64,000 bases of DNA from positions 6,563 to 70,562 of the forward strand of contig JBMNHF010000023.1 in NCBI GenBank assembly GCA_050950205.1, written 5' to 3'. Below are positions 25,496-33,916 of the stretch, one piece after another. The stretch is from WRAV01 sp050950205. GTDB lineage: Bacteria; Bacillota; Clostridia; Oscillospirales; Ruminococcaceae. Every line of letters starts with the position of its first letter. Position 1 is the first letter of the stretch. Made by a program: the position numbers and the translations under genes. The notes under the pieces were generated by a model. The model was not told the origin of the DNA and did not search any database. It saw nothing but the letters and a program-made list of their open reading frames with translations.

Positions 25496-25912
25496 TCAAC
25501 GTCTGCGGCGCTGCCGGACATTGACGCCCAAAACGCCGCCCAACATACCGCCAAACAACATGAAAACCACTTTAAACAATGCCAGCATACCCATATCGTT
25601 GCCGGGCAACCCAATCCCTGCCAACAGCACCAAAATGCTGAGGACAGCTCCGCAGGCGACACCGTAGGCAAGACCGTTTTGGCGCTGCGCTCTGGCGCAA
25701 GTAAATCCCGATACAAAAGCCCCGGCAATGATGGCAAAAATCGCCATTGGGCTGATGAGGGACTGGGGAATGCTCTTGACAGAAAGCAGTACCGATAAAA
25801 GCAGCAAAATGCCGATGCAGACTATGGCTCCTGCTGCCACGCTAATTAGAATCGGTCTGGCGATCCGCTCTACGCCCTTCTGTTCCATTTGCTGCGCCCT
25901 CCTGCTGGACAT
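25496..25912 (-). CDS. TIGR04086 family membrane protein
   Basis: A 138-residue protein with four predicted membrane helices, a charged N-terminus and an arginine-rich C-terminal tail (NVRQRRRR). It resembles the TIGR04086 (YrzE-like) family, which in Clostridia is commonly found beside yajC and the SCIFF genes, as here. Function is unknown. Glycines in helices (FGGMLGGVLG) suggest tight packing. It is preceded by a leader hairpin at 25930-25954. Confidence 0.8.
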   Translation of the reverse strand: MSSRRAQQMEQKGVERIARPILISVAAGAIVCIGILLLLSVLLSVKSIPQSLISPMAIFAIIAGAFVSGFTCARAQRQNGLAYGVACGAVLSILVLLAGIGLPGNDMGMLALFKVVFMLFGGMLGGVLGVNVRQRRRR

Positions 25913-25929
25913 GCAAACACCTCCTGAAT

Positions 25930-25954
25930 GTGTAGCAAAAACTGCTTGCTACAC
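25930..25954 (-). other. Leader hairpin upstream of TIGR04086 gene
   Basis: Perfect 9-bp stem GTGTAGCAA/TTGCTACAC with a seven-base loop in the 86-base gap after yajC. No T-run follows. Confidence 0.5.
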
Positions 25955-25998
25955 TATATGCAGGGCTTGTTTGCGTTATGCCGGCATGGCAGCGCGGC

Positions 25999-26406
25999 TT
26001 ACTCGCTCTTCTTACTTTTCTTGGCTTCTGCCTTGGCGCGAGCTTTTTCTTCCTTTGCAGCCTGGGTGGCCTGCGCCTGTGCAGCAGCACGCTCCCGTGC
26101 CTTTTCCTGAGCGGTGAGGTTGGCCTGAATGGCAGACTTGGTTACCCGCAGCTTTGTGTTGGCGGAACCGGACTCGATCAGCACGGTTTCGTCCTTGGTG
26201 CTAACCACCCGGCCCAAGATACCGCCTATGGTGACAATCTCATCCCCTACCTCCAAGGCGTTGCGCATGGCCTGATTTTCTTTTTCCCGCTTTTTTTGCG
26301 GGCGAATCATCATGAAGTACATCAGCCCAAAAATAAGAACCATGGTCAACATCATGGAAAGAAGATCGCCACCGCCTGGGGCCGTCTGCAGCAAGTAGTT
26401 CTGCAT
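25999..26406 (-). CDS. yajC: Preprotein translocase subunit YajC
   Basis: A 135-residue Sec accessory protein with one membrane helix (about residues 14-32), the MMIRPQKKREKE motif and the GDEIVTIGGILGRVV fold. The C-terminus is an extended alanine/lysine-rich tail, longer than in many YajC proteins. It associates with SecDF and SecYEG. ATG 26406 follows GAAAGGAAG; an upstream start adds a non-conserved leader. It has its own promoter and sits downstream of tgt, a very common pairing. Confidence 0.92.
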   Translation of the reverse strand: MQNYLLQTAPGGGDLLSMMLTMVLIFGLMYFMMIRPQKKREKENQAMRNALEVGDEIVTIGGILGRVVSTKDETVLIESGSANTKLRVTKSAIQANLTAQEKARERAAAQAQATQAAKEEKARAKAEAKKSKKSE

Positions 26407-26507
26407 GGTACACTTCCTTTCTGTTTCAAGGTCTCGGCTCAAAGGCAAAGCAAGGTTCTTTTTTCCCTGTTAGAGCCTATATGGACCTTGGTATATAGAC
26501 AAGTAAT

Positions 26508-26536
26508 AGTATAGCGAAACCAAGCACCTTTTGCAA
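26508..26536 (-). promoter_or_regulatory. Promoter of yajC
   Basis: On the minus strand TTGCAA (26531-26536), 17 bases, TATACT (26508-26513). Near-consensus sigma-A promoter between tgt and yajC. Confidence 0.75.
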
Positions 26537-26549
26537 GGATTTTTTCCCG

Positions 26550-27695
26550 CTAGTCCTGCCCTTCCGGGATGCGGGTATCCAGCAGGGGAACCATCTCCTG
26601 GCGGAACTGGGCAAAGGTGCCTGCCTCGATTTCCTTGCGGATGCGCTCCATCAGAGAATTGTAGAAATAAAGGTTGTGAATCACCGCCAGCCGGTATCCC
26701 AACATCTCGTGGTAGGCCAGCAGATGGCGCAGGTAACCCCGGGAATGGTTGCGGCAGGTGGGGCAGTCACAGGTTTCGTCAATGGGGCGATCGTCCCGCT
26801 GGTACCGGGCATTGCCGATAATCCGCACCCCCTGCCAGGTAAACAAGGTGCCGTGACGGGCATTGCGGCTGGGCATCACGCAGTCAAACAGATCAATTCC
26901 CCGCCACACCGCTTCGATGATGTTGACCGGAGTTCCCACCCCCATGAGATAACGGGGCTTGTGAGCTGGCATATAAGGCTCCACCGCATCGATGATGCGG
27001 TACATTTCCCCGGCCGTCTCCCCCACCGCCAAACCGCCGATGGCGTAGCCGTCCAGATCCAAAGCGGCGATTTCCTCCATATGCTGGATGCGCAGATCCT
27101 CATAGGTAGAGCCTTGGTTGATGCCAAACAGCATCTGCTTGGGATTGATGGTATCCGGCAGGGCGTTGAGCCGCGCCATCTCTTCCTGACAGCGAATCAG
27201 CCAGCGGGTGGTGCGGGCAATGCTCTGCTTGGCATAATCGTATTCTGCCGGATTTTCGATGCACTCGTCAAAGGCCATGGCAATGGTGGAACCCAGGTTG
27301 GACTGAATCCGCATACTTTCCTCGGGACCCATGAAAATCTCTCGCCCGTCAATGTGGGAACGGAAGGTGACTCCTTTTTCTGCTATCTTCCTCAGTTTGG
27401 CCAGAGAAAATACCTGAAAGCCCCCGGAATCGGTGAGGATAGGCCCCGACCAGCCCATAAACCGGTGAAGCCCTCCCAAATCCCGCACCACATCGTCGCC
27501 TGGGCGCAGATGAAGGTGATAGGTGTTGCACAGCTCCACCTGACATTTCAGCTGCTGCAAATCGATGGAGCTAACGCCCCCCTTGATGGCCCCGGCCGTC
27601 CCCACATTCATAAAGGCGGGCAGCTGCACCGTTCCATGAACCGTCTCCATCTGGCCGCGGCGAGCTCGGCCCTCCTGTTTTAACAGTGTATACAT
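26550..27695 (-). CDS. tgt: tRNA-guanine transglycosylase Tgt
   Basis: Exchanges the wobble guanine in GUN anticodons for the queuosine precursor. A 381-residue bacterial enzyme. It has the DSGGFQVFSL catalytic segment, the nucleophile region DLFDCVMPSRNARHG and the zinc site CDCPTC...H near the C-terminus. ATG 27695 follows GGGAGG. An upstream in-frame start is rejected for lack of a ribosome site. It heads the minus-strand cluster with yajC and the SCIFF genes. Confidence 0.95.
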   Translation of the reverse strand: MYTLLKQEGRARRGQMETVHGTVQLPAFMNVGTAGAIKGGVSSIDLQQLKCQVELCNTYHLHLRPGDDVVRDLGGLHRFMGWSGPILTDSGGFQVFSLAKLRKIAEKGVTFRSHIDGREIFMGPEESMRIQSNLGSTIAMAFDECIENPAEYDYAKQSIARTTRWLIRCQEEMARLNALPDTINPKQMLFGINQGSTYEDLRIQHMEEIAALDLDGYAIGGLAVGETAGEMYRIIDAVEPYMPAHKPRYLMGVGTPVNIIEAVWRGIDLFDCVMPSRNARHGTLFTWQGVRIIGNARYQRDDRPIDETCDCPTCRNHSRGYLRHLLAYHEMLGYRLAVIHNLYFYNSLMERIRKEIEAGTFAQFRQEMVPLLDTRIPEGQD

Positions 27696-27733
27696 CCTTT
27701 GTCCTCCCTGCGTTCCTATCACTCAATTGGTAC

Positions 27734-27762
27734 AGTATAGCGGAAATCTCCCTGTTTTTCAA
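27734..27762 (-). promoter_or_regulatory. Promoter of tgt
   Basis: Minus strand TTGAAA (27757-27762), 17 bases, TATACT (27734-27739). Good sigma-A match about 40 bases before the tgt start. Confidence 0.75.
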
Positions 27763-27982
27763 GAAAAGAAGAGGAATCGCTCACCAAGGGAGCTTTGCCT
27801 GTCCCCCTTTCCGGCGCTGCGGCAATGGGTGCGCTTTTCCCTCCTCTGGGTGTATAAGCCGCCCAAGTTTTTCATAGAAATGAAACAGAACAAGTCTGGC
27901 CAATGGCCTTTGCCGCCTCGCCTTGGCAGAAGCCATTCCAGCGACAGGACAAAAAGGTGTGTATCTTAAAAAAGGAGGGCTT

Positions 27983-28642
27983 ATGTTGAAACGGCTTCGA
28001 TGGTTGTTGATGGTGTTGGCTGTAGGGGTGGTAGGGCTTGCCTTCTGGTCCCTGCAGCCGCTGATGCCATGGAAATCCAAAGCACAGGAACACCGGCCCG
28101 GTCCACCGCCTTCATCCCTTTCCACGGCGGACAACACCACCCCCAGCGGTGCTGTCTTGGGATTGGCGGAGGCTCTTCGCACTTGGGACTTGGGGCTTGC
28201 GGCCCAGTGGATGGCTCTGGCTCCTCAGGGGCCCTTTACCGACGCTTACCACAATGTTCTGGCCCCCGCCCTTGCCCGCATGGAACTTGAAGTGGGAGCC
28301 GAGCGGGTTGAGGGGGATACCGCATGGGTGGATGTGGCGGTTACCGCTGTGGATGTGGGAGGGGCTCTGGGCAATCTGGGCGCCGATGCCGCCTCCTATC
28401 TGGCGGGCTGTATGATCAGCCATTCTCAAGCGGATTGGAGTGAGTTTTTGGAGGAATATCTCTTTACCGCCAGCGCAGAGGAAATGCTGCGGGTGCGCAG
28501 GGATGCCACCGCTTACCTGGTCCGGGATTCCGCGGGCAAATGGCGCATCGACGCAAACAGCCCCGAAAACCGGGAGTTCTGCAACGCCCTCACCGGGGGG
28601 CTGCTGGATGTTCTGGAGCAGTTGGAGCATCTTTTGGTCTAG
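27983..28642 (+). CDS. Membrane-anchored protein, unknown function
   Basis: A 219-residue protein with a signal anchor (about residues 4-24), a proline-rich linker (PGPPPSS) and an extracytoplasmic domain of about 165 residues. The domain alternates helix and strand and resembles NTF2-like or DUF4878-type lipoprotein domains, with AVLGLAEALRTWDLGLAAQWM near its start and WRIDANSPENREF late. No lipobox cysteine is present. ATG 27983 follows AAAGGAGGG. It stands alone between tgt and a bidirectional terminator. I do not recognise a function. Confidence 0.7.
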   Translation: MLKRLRWLLMVLAVGVVGLAFWSLQPLMPWKSKAQEHRPGPPPSSLSTADNTTPSGAVLGLAEALRTWDLGLAAQWMALAPQGPFTDAYHNVLAPALARMELEVGAERVEGDTAWVDVAVTAVDVGGALGNLGADAASYLAGCMISHSQADWSEFLEEYLFTASAEEMLRVRRDATAYLVRDSAGKWRIDANSPENREFCNALTGGLLDVLEQLEHLLV

Positions 28643-28761
28643 CGCCCAGGTGCTTCTATCTTTCCCCTTTAAATGATACGCCATTCGCCAAGGAAAAGGC
28701 AGGCAGAATGGACGGTAAGCTGCCGAAACGCTGAAAAGGGGTTTGTCACCAGTATGATAGA

Positions 28762-28791
28762 CAAAGCCCCGGGTTCTGTCCCGGGGCTTTG
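28762..28791. terminator. Bidirectional terminator
   Basis: Perfect 12-bp stem CAAAGCCCCGGG/CCCGGGGCTTTG with a six-base loop, placed between converging genes. It would end the plus-strand gene at 28642 and the minus-strand iolG. Confidence 0.85.
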
Positions 28792-28793
28792 GT

Positions 28794-29804
28794 TTATCGG
28801 ATCTCGGACAGCTTAACCGGCCTGCCTTCTTCCAAGGATTTTTTGGCGGCAAGGCCAATGAGAACCGGCGCAAGGCCGTCCATAACGCCTACATCGGTGG
28901 GAGTATCGTTGACGATGGCTTCCACAAAGCGTTTGATTTCCAGCTGGTAAGCGGCCATATACCGCTCCAGGAAGAACCACAGAGGCTTATCCGAAACCAC
29001 GCCATCCACCGTGGAAAGGCTGGCGGTGTGGGAGGTGTCGTTTCCACACTGGACACATCCCTTGGAGCCGAACACTTCGGCTCGCTGGTCGTAGCCGTAA
29101 ACCGCCTGACGGGAATTGTCGATGACGGCAAGGGCGCCGTTTTTCAGTTTTAGGGTCACAATGGCGGTGTCCACGTCGCCGGCTTTTCCGATTTCCGGAT
29201 CCACCAGCACCGCTCCCACGGCGTGAACTTCCTCCACCTCGCTGCCGGAAAGATAGCGCACCATGTCAAAGTCGTGGATCATCATATCCAGGAACAGTCC
29301 ACCCGACACTTTGACGTAGGAAATGGGCGGCGGGGCAGGATCCCGGGAGCTGATGCGAATCACATGCTGCTCGCCAATTTTGCCGTCGGCCACCGCTTGG
29401 CGCACCGCCATAAAGTTGTGGTCAAACCGGCGGTTAAAGCCTACTTGATATTTGATGTTGGTGCCTTTGAGGGCATCCACCACTTTTTGAATATTGTCCA
29501 GATTATGGTCAATGGGTTTTTCGCAGAAAACGTGCTTTCCGGCGGCAATGGCCTCCAGAGAGATGGGGCAATGGGTATCGGTGGAAGAGCAGATCAGCAC
29601 TGCATCCACCTCAGGATCATTGATAATGTCTTTGTAATCCAAAGAGATCTTTTGGATTCCTACCCCTTCTGCCCAGGCCCGTGCCTCATCTGTCAGGTAG
29701 GGGTCGGCAATGGCTTCGATTTTTGCTTCCGGTACGCCGGTCAAAATGCTTTTGCCATGAACCTGACCAATGCGCCCCGCGCCGATGATCCCAATTTTTA
29801 CCAT
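28794..29804 (-). CDS. iolG: Inositol 2-dehydrogenase IolG
   Basis: A 336-residue Gfo/Idh/MocA oxidoreductase. It most likely oxidises myo-inositol to scyllo-inosose with NAD+. The N-terminal Rossmann loop GIIGAGRIGQVHG, the catalytic EKP (residues near 96) and the DMMIHDFDMVRY segment are present. ATG follows AAGGAGGT. It lies in the same direction as iolN and iolM. A hairpin in the 195-base gap after iolN suggests partly separate expression. The neighbouring iolM and iolN genes support the inositol assignment over other sugars. Confidence 0.85.
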   Translation of the reverse strand: MVKIGIIGAGRIGQVHGKSILTGVPEAKIEAIADPYLTDEARAWAEGVGIQKISLDYKDIINDPEVDAVLICSSTDTHCPISLEAIAAGKHVFCEKPIDHNLDNIQKVVDALKGTNIKYQVGFNRRFDHNFMAVRQAVADGKIGEQHVIRISSRDPAPPPISYVKVSGGLFLDMMIHDFDMVRYLSGSEVEEVHAVGAVLVDPEIGKAGDVDTAIVTLKLKNGALAVIDNSRQAVYGYDQRAEVFGSKGCVQCGNDTSHTASLSTVDGVVSDKPLWFFLERYMAAYQLEIKRFVEAIVNDTPTDVGVMDGLAPVLIGLAAKKSLEEGRPVKLSEIR

Positions 29805-29946
29805 ACTGCTACCTCCTTATCAGTTTTTTCTGTTAACAGCCTGCTTGCATAGTTATGACCGATATTCAAAAGCCTACAAGAAGCCCAAGGGAAGGCTCCT
29901 GCAACGGCGGAAGGTTCTTCCCTCTCACCGCAGGGTTTTTAGCCAA

Positions 29947-29974
29947 AAGGCCGCCGCAGTGATGCGACGGCCTT
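29947..29974 (-). terminator. Hairpin between iolN and iolG
   Basis: Stem AAGGCCGcCGCA/TGCGaCGGCCTT with a GTGA loop; on the minus strand it is followed by TTTTGG. A weak terminator that could reduce iolG relative to iolM and iolN. Confidence 0.6.
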
Positions 29975-29999
29975 ACGGCATAAGCTGTCAGGCTTTTGT

Positions 30000-31118
30000 T
30001 TAGAGTTTGGTAAAGGGTCCCCGCATGGGAAGCTCGTAAACAGACTTCCAGCCGGGTGCAAAGGGCTCCAGAAGATAAGGGGCCATCTCTTCTTTGGTGC
30101 GCAGGGTGGTCTTTTCGGGATCGGGAACCGTTCCGGGAGGGAAGGCTTCCAGAATCTCGTCATTGACCAGGGTGAGGTACTTGAGGATGGCAACGATGGG
30201 ACGCTTGGCCTTCTGGGCAGTGGCGATGGTGGGAGTTCCCACAACGCCTTCCCGGTTGGTAGCCATTTCGATGCTGGACTGGCCTTCGCCCTCGCTCCAG
30301 CGATGAGGACGGCGATAAGGCTCGATGGATTTGTCAAAGTGGCCGTCAGGCAGGTAGCTTTCGCCCCATTTGTCCTCGGCAACGCTCATGTCCACCATGT
30401 CCTTGAACAGCAGCAGAGCCACGGAGGTTTCGCACTCGTCGGCGTGGATAAAGGTGGTGTCCAAGCTGTCGGGCTTGTTGTTGGGAACAAAGAACTCGCG
30501 AACAGCGCGGTGCCATTCCAGAGTGCGGAAGATTCCGGGCAGCTGGAAGCGCTTGCAGAACTCCTGAATGGCGGATTCCAGCATCCAGAGATGGCCGTGG
30601 TTGTTGACCAGGATGATCTTGCGGAAGCCGTCGTTCCACAGGCCGAGCATCATGTAAATCAGGGTTTCTACCACCACTTCGTGGGGCATGTTGACGGTGC
30701 CGGGCATGCCGATGTGGTGATAGGGATGTCCGCCGTAGTTCAGCGGAGGCAGGCACAGGTTGATTTCCCGGCCCTGCTTGGCAGTGTAGCGGCGAACGCC
30801 TTCCAGAATCTGGGTAACCATAAAGGTATCCAGTCCGGTGTTGGCATGAAGTCCGTGGTTTTCGGTGCAGCCGATGGGAACAAACACGATGTCGTTCTTG
30901 CGGCGCTTTTCAATCACTTTGCAGCGGGGGGTGTTCTGGATATAGGTGCCGGCTTTGCCCAGTTCAGATTCGGCGGGAATGCCATACTCTTCCAGAACAG
31001 CATCCAACTGCTCCTCGGTCATGTCCCAAACTTCCTTCTTGAGACGGCCCACCTGAGTATCTTCGAACATGATACCAGGAACATCGGTCATGATCCAGTT
31101 CGTCACTTGTTTCGCCAT
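30000..31118 (-). CDS. iolN: 3-dehydro-scyllo-inosose hydrolase IolN
   Basis: A 372-residue creatininase-superfamily metal hydrolase. In the alternative inositol pathway described in Thermotoga, IolN opens the diketo-inositol ring made by IolM to a keto-hexonate. Metal-binding residues typical of the fold are visible: PIGCTENHGLHANTGLDT, HHIGMPGT, NNHGH and HADECETS. ATG follows AGGAGGT. A perfect 10-bp GC hairpin (31174-31195) lies between it and iolM. The assignment relies on family plus the iolM and iolG neighbours. Confidence 0.82.
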   Translation of the reverse strand: MAKQVTNWIMTDVPGIMFEDTQVGRLKKEVWDMTEEQLDAVLEEYGIPAESELGKAGTYIQNTPRCKVIEKRRKNDIVFVPIGCTENHGLHANTGLDTFMVTQILEGVRRYTAKQGREINLCLPPLNYGGHPYHHIGMPGTVNMPHEVVVETLIYMMLGLWNDGFRKIILVNNHGHLWMLESAIQEFCKRFQLPGIFRTLEWHRAVREFFVPNNKPDSLDTTFIHADECETSVALLLFKDMVDMSVAEDKWGESYLPDGHFDKSIEPYRRPHRWSEGEGQSSIEMATNREGVVGTPTIATAQKAKRPIVAILKYLTLVNDEILEAFPPGTVPDPEKTTLRTKEEMAPYLLEPFAPGWKSVYELPMRGPFTKL

Positions 31119-31173
31119 GGTGTTACCTCCTGTTTTGAAGTAGCTCTCCCTGCTCCTACGGAAAAGGGGGAGT

Positions 31174-31195
31174 GCGGGGGGAAGGTTCCCCCCGC
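31174..31195 (-). other. Hairpin between iolM and iolN
   Basis: Perfect 10-bp stem GCGGGGGGAA/TTCCCCCCGC with a two-base GG gap. No T-run; probably an RNA stability element within the operon. Confidence 0.5.
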
Positions 31196-31223
31196 TTATC
31201 GCCTCTTGGGGGTTAGGCGTCAG

Positions 31224-32423
31224 TTAGTCCATAATGCAGGTGATCTTGCAGTTGGAGCGATCGGTCTGCAGAGCGATGATGTTCTCGGGAACCTCGTCCA
31301 GAGTAATTCTCTTGGTGATCATGGGAATCATATCCATTCCGTCGGCCATGCACTGGATGACGCGAGGGAAGGTGCCGTGGCCGGAGTGGCCCTGAGCGCC
31401 AACGATGCGGGCGCGGCGTACCTGCAGAACCTCGCCGGTAACAGGCATCTTGGCTTCGGCGCGGGCTACCACAACAACGGTGGCGTTGAGGGTGCGGCCT
31501 TCCCAGATGGCCTTCTCGATGCCGGGATACACAACGGTGGGCAGTCCGGTCGCTTCCAGATAAAGAGATGCGCCCATGCCGTCGGTGATGCGCAGAACTT
31601 CTTCTGCAAAGTCGACCTTGGTGGGATCGATGATGTAGTCGGCGCCGCCCATCTTGCGGGCAAGCTCGGCACGCTCAGCCTGAGGCTCGGACAGGATAAC
31701 CTTGGCAGCACCAGCGCGTTTGAGGATCATGCAGGCAGCAAGACCTACAGGACCAGCGCCGCAGATGACCACGTTGTCGCCGGGGCGAATGCCGCCGCCG
31801 CGCTCGATCACTGCATTGTAGGCTACGCAGGTGGGCTCTACCAGAGAACCGGCCAGGAAGATGTCCTCTTCGTTTTTGTAAGCAGCACGCAGAGGCTCCA
31901 AGCTCCAGAGGCAACGGTCGGGAAGAACGATGTAGTCGGCAAAAGCACCGTTTACGTTAAAGCCGATCTCGTCCAGACGCTCGCAGTGGTTGGGCCAACC
32001 GTCGGCGCAGGGCTGACAGGAACCGCACCACAGCATTTCTTCGGCGCAAACCAGCTCGCCGCCCTTAAACTCGCGGTTGGTAACCTTATCCTTCGCACCG
32101 GGGCCGCCTTTGACGACAACGCCAGAAAGCTCATGGCCGAGAATGCTGGGGAAGCCGGTGAGGCCGGGATAGAAGATGTAGCCATCGTCTTGGGCCTGAG
32201 CCATATGTACGTCGCTTCCGCAGATACCAACAGCTTTCAACTTAATGAGAACTTCGCCCGGGCCCGGCTCGGGAATGTCGTGCTCGCGGATGTCAATTTT
32301 GGGGTCTTTCCAAACCAGGCTGCCCATGTAGGTCTGACGTCCTTCAATATCCTTGGGGCCAAGTTTGAACTCGGGCTTGGGTGCCCATGTTGCATCCAGG
32401 GTAACGCCTCTCATTTTCGCCAT
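31224..32423 (-). CDS. iolM: Scyllo-inosose 3-dehydrogenase IolM
   Basis: A 399-residue zinc-dependent medium-chain dehydrogenase. In the IolG-IolM-IolN route it oxidises scyllo-inosose to the diketo form. The catalytic zinc region has CGSDVH and GHELSG; a structural zinc cluster may be formed by cysteines around CAEEMLWCGSCQPC. The Rossmann loop is VVICGAGPVGLAA. Start ATG 32423 follows AAAGAGGTG. It is the first gene of the minus-strand iol operon and faces a LacI regulator. Confidence 0.85.
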   Translation of the reverse strand: MAKMRGVTLDATWAPKPEFKLGPKDIEGRQTYMGSLVWKDPKIDIREHDIPEPGPGEVLIKLKAVGICGSDVHMAQAQDDGYIFYPGLTGFPSILGHELSGVVVKGGPGAKDKVTNREFKGGELVCAEEMLWCGSCQPCADGWPNHCERLDEIGFNVNGAFADYIVLPDRCLWSLEPLRAAYKNEEDIFLAGSLVEPTCVAYNAVIERGGGIRPGDNVVICGAGPVGLAACMILKRAGAAKVILSEPQAERAELARKMGGADYIIDPTKVDFAEEVLRITDGMGASLYLEATGLPTVVYPGIEKAIWEGRTLNATVVVVARAEAKMPVTGEVLQVRRARIVGAQGHSGHGTFPRVIQCMADGMDMIPMITKRITLDEVPENIIALQTDRSNCKITCIMD

Positions 32424-32532
32424 TACGTTGCACCTCTTTCATTTACTGTTCGCCGGCTGTGCCGGCGTGGTTTTGGTTCGGTTCTGTTGCACTTGCGCCC
32501 AACTTTTTTCTGCGATTTTTTTCGCAAAATAG

Positions 32533-32548
32533 TTGTAAACGTTTGCAA
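32533..32548. promoter_or_regulatory. LacI-type operator at the iolM promoter
   Basis: TTGTAAACGTTTGCAA, a near-perfect palindrome with the central ACGT of LacI-family sites. It lies just downstream of the iolM -10 box, so a bound repressor would block the start of transcription. Confidence 0.8.
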
Positions 32549-32556
32549 TTTAGTAT

Positions 32557-32586
32557 ATTATATATCCAATCCCTTGGAATTGTCAA
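32557..32586 (-). promoter_or_regulatory. Promoter of the iol operon
   Basis: Minus strand TTGACA (32581-32586), 18 bases, TATAAT (32557-32562). Full consensus hexamers. The -35 overlaps that of the divergent lacI promoter. Confidence 0.85.
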
Positions 32587-32608
32587 GAGTCTTCTTTTAT
32601 GTTATAAT
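32580..32608 (+). promoter_or_regulatory. Promoter of the LacI regulator gene
   Basis: TTGTCA at 32580-32585, 17 bases, TATAAT at 32603-32608. Its -35 shares five bases with the iol -35 on the other strand, so RNA polymerase binding at the two is probably mutually exclusive. The leader is about 160 bases and carries a second operator. Confidence 0.8.
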
Positions 32609-32736
32609 GGCGCGGACATTGTTTGATATTCCGTTAACAATCTGATTATTATCAGGTTTTTCTGCCTTTTAACCCTGGCTAACTAGAAGGGGCTATGGGT
32701 GCCCTTAGCTAAGATGCACAGGAAAAGCCCCAAAAG

Positions 32737-32754
32737 ATTGTAAACGTTGTCAAT
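32737..32754. promoter_or_regulatory. Second LacI-type operator
   Basis: ATTGTAAACGTTGTCAAT, an imperfect palindrome sharing TTGTAAACGTT with the site at 32533. It lies 20 bases before the lacI start codon and fits autorepression by roadblock, or looping with the first site about 205 bp away. Confidence 0.75.
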
Positions 32755-32774
32755 CCCAGATTGGAGTGTAAGAT

Positions 32775-33827
32775 ATGGTAAATGGAAAGGATTCCCGTCG
32801 CGTCACCATCAAGGATATTGCACGGGAGGCCGGCGTCAGCTACGCAACGGTGTCTCGGGCCTTATCGGAAGGAAAACCCGTCAATGAAAAAACCCGTCAG
32901 AAGATTTTGGAGGTGTGTAGCCGAATGGGCTATACCCCCAACTCGGTCGCCCGTTCCATGGTCATGGGGCAATCCCATCTGTTGGGAGTGATTATCCCCA
33001 GCATCGACAACCCCTTTATGTCGGAAACCGCCTACCATATTGAGCGGTACGCCAGAGAGCAGGGATACAATATTATGCTCTGCAATTCCTCCCACAGCCT
33101 GGATTTTGAGGCGCAGACCTTTGAATTGCTGTTGGGACGGCAGGTGGATGGCATTTTGTTTTTCCCCTCTCACCGGGAAAGCTACCGCAACATCAAGCGG
33201 TATCTGGATCAGGTGCCCACGGTGTTTGTCAACGAACATCTCAGCGACAAGCCGGTGAGTTATGTGGCCACCGACAACTTTCAGGGTTCCCAGCTGGGAG
33301 TGGAATATCTGCTGGAGCTGGGCCACCGCAAGATTCTTTATCTGGGCCGGGATTCCAATACCGCCACCCACGAGCTGCGGGCCAAAGGCTACCACCACGC
33401 CTGCAAGAAGAACGGGCTCACCCCCCTGTTTTGGGACAGTCCTTACGAGGACACCACCATTGAGGCCGGTTACGAAATGGCGGTGGAGCTGTTTCGTCAG
33501 CCTCGATACTATACCGCCATCATGACCAGCACCGACACCCTGGCTTTGGGAGTTTTGCAGGCAGCGGAAGAACATGGAATTGCCATTCCGGGGGATATTT
33601 CCCTTTTGGGATTTGACAACATCCGCTATGCTGCACTGCCTAAAATCAATTTGTCCACCATCGAGCAGCCCAAGCAGGCCATGGCCACCGTGGCTATGGA
33701 TATGCTGTTACAAACCATCGCCAACGACTACGAGGCCTATTCTCACCGAATTTTAATGCCCACCTTGGTGCGGCGCAACTCCTGCGGCCCCGTTTCCCCC
33801 ATTCCCCAACCCGAGGGCGAACACTAA
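32775..33827 (+). CDS. LacI family transcriptional regulator
   Basis: A 350-residue LacI/GalR regulator. The N-terminal helix-turn-helix reads VTIKDIAREAGVSYATVSRAL, with a hinge helix ending NSVARSM, then a periplasmic-binding-like sensor domain (LLGVIIPSIDNPFMSE to LLGFDNIRYA). It probably represses the iol operon and itself through the two operators upstream, with an inositol-derived effector; that is inference from position. ATG follows GGAGTG. It is followed by a second Gfo/Idh gene. Confidence 0.9.
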   Translation: MVNGKDSRRVTIKDIAREAGVSYATVSRALSEGKPVNEKTRQKILEVCSRMGYTPNSVARSMVMGQSHLLGVIIPSIDNPFMSETAYHIERYAREQGYNIMLCNSSHSLDFEAQTFELLLGRQVDGILFFPSHRESYRNIKRYLDQVPTVFVNEHLSDKPVSYVATDNFQGSQLGVEYLLELGHRKILYLGRDSNTATHELRAKGYHHACKKNGLTPLFWDSPYEDTTIEAGYEMAVELFRQPRYYTAIMTSTDTLALGVLQAAEEHGIAIPGDISLLGFDNIRYAALPKINLSTIEQPKQAMATVAMDMLLQTIANDYEAYSHRILMPTLVRRNSCGPVSPIPQPEGEH

Positions 33828-33916
33828 AGCTACCGTCTTTGATTCCTCTTGCAGTTATGGAGAAAAGATTTCCCTTTAGCAGGGAAAAGAAGCCATCAAG
33901 ACAAGGAGGTTTAGCC

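Noticed and set aside
30303..32645. A 780-codon open frame on the plus strand opposite iolN and iolM
   Set aside because: It is antisense to two well-conserved genes, has low-complexity composition typical of GC-rich shadows and no ribosome site.
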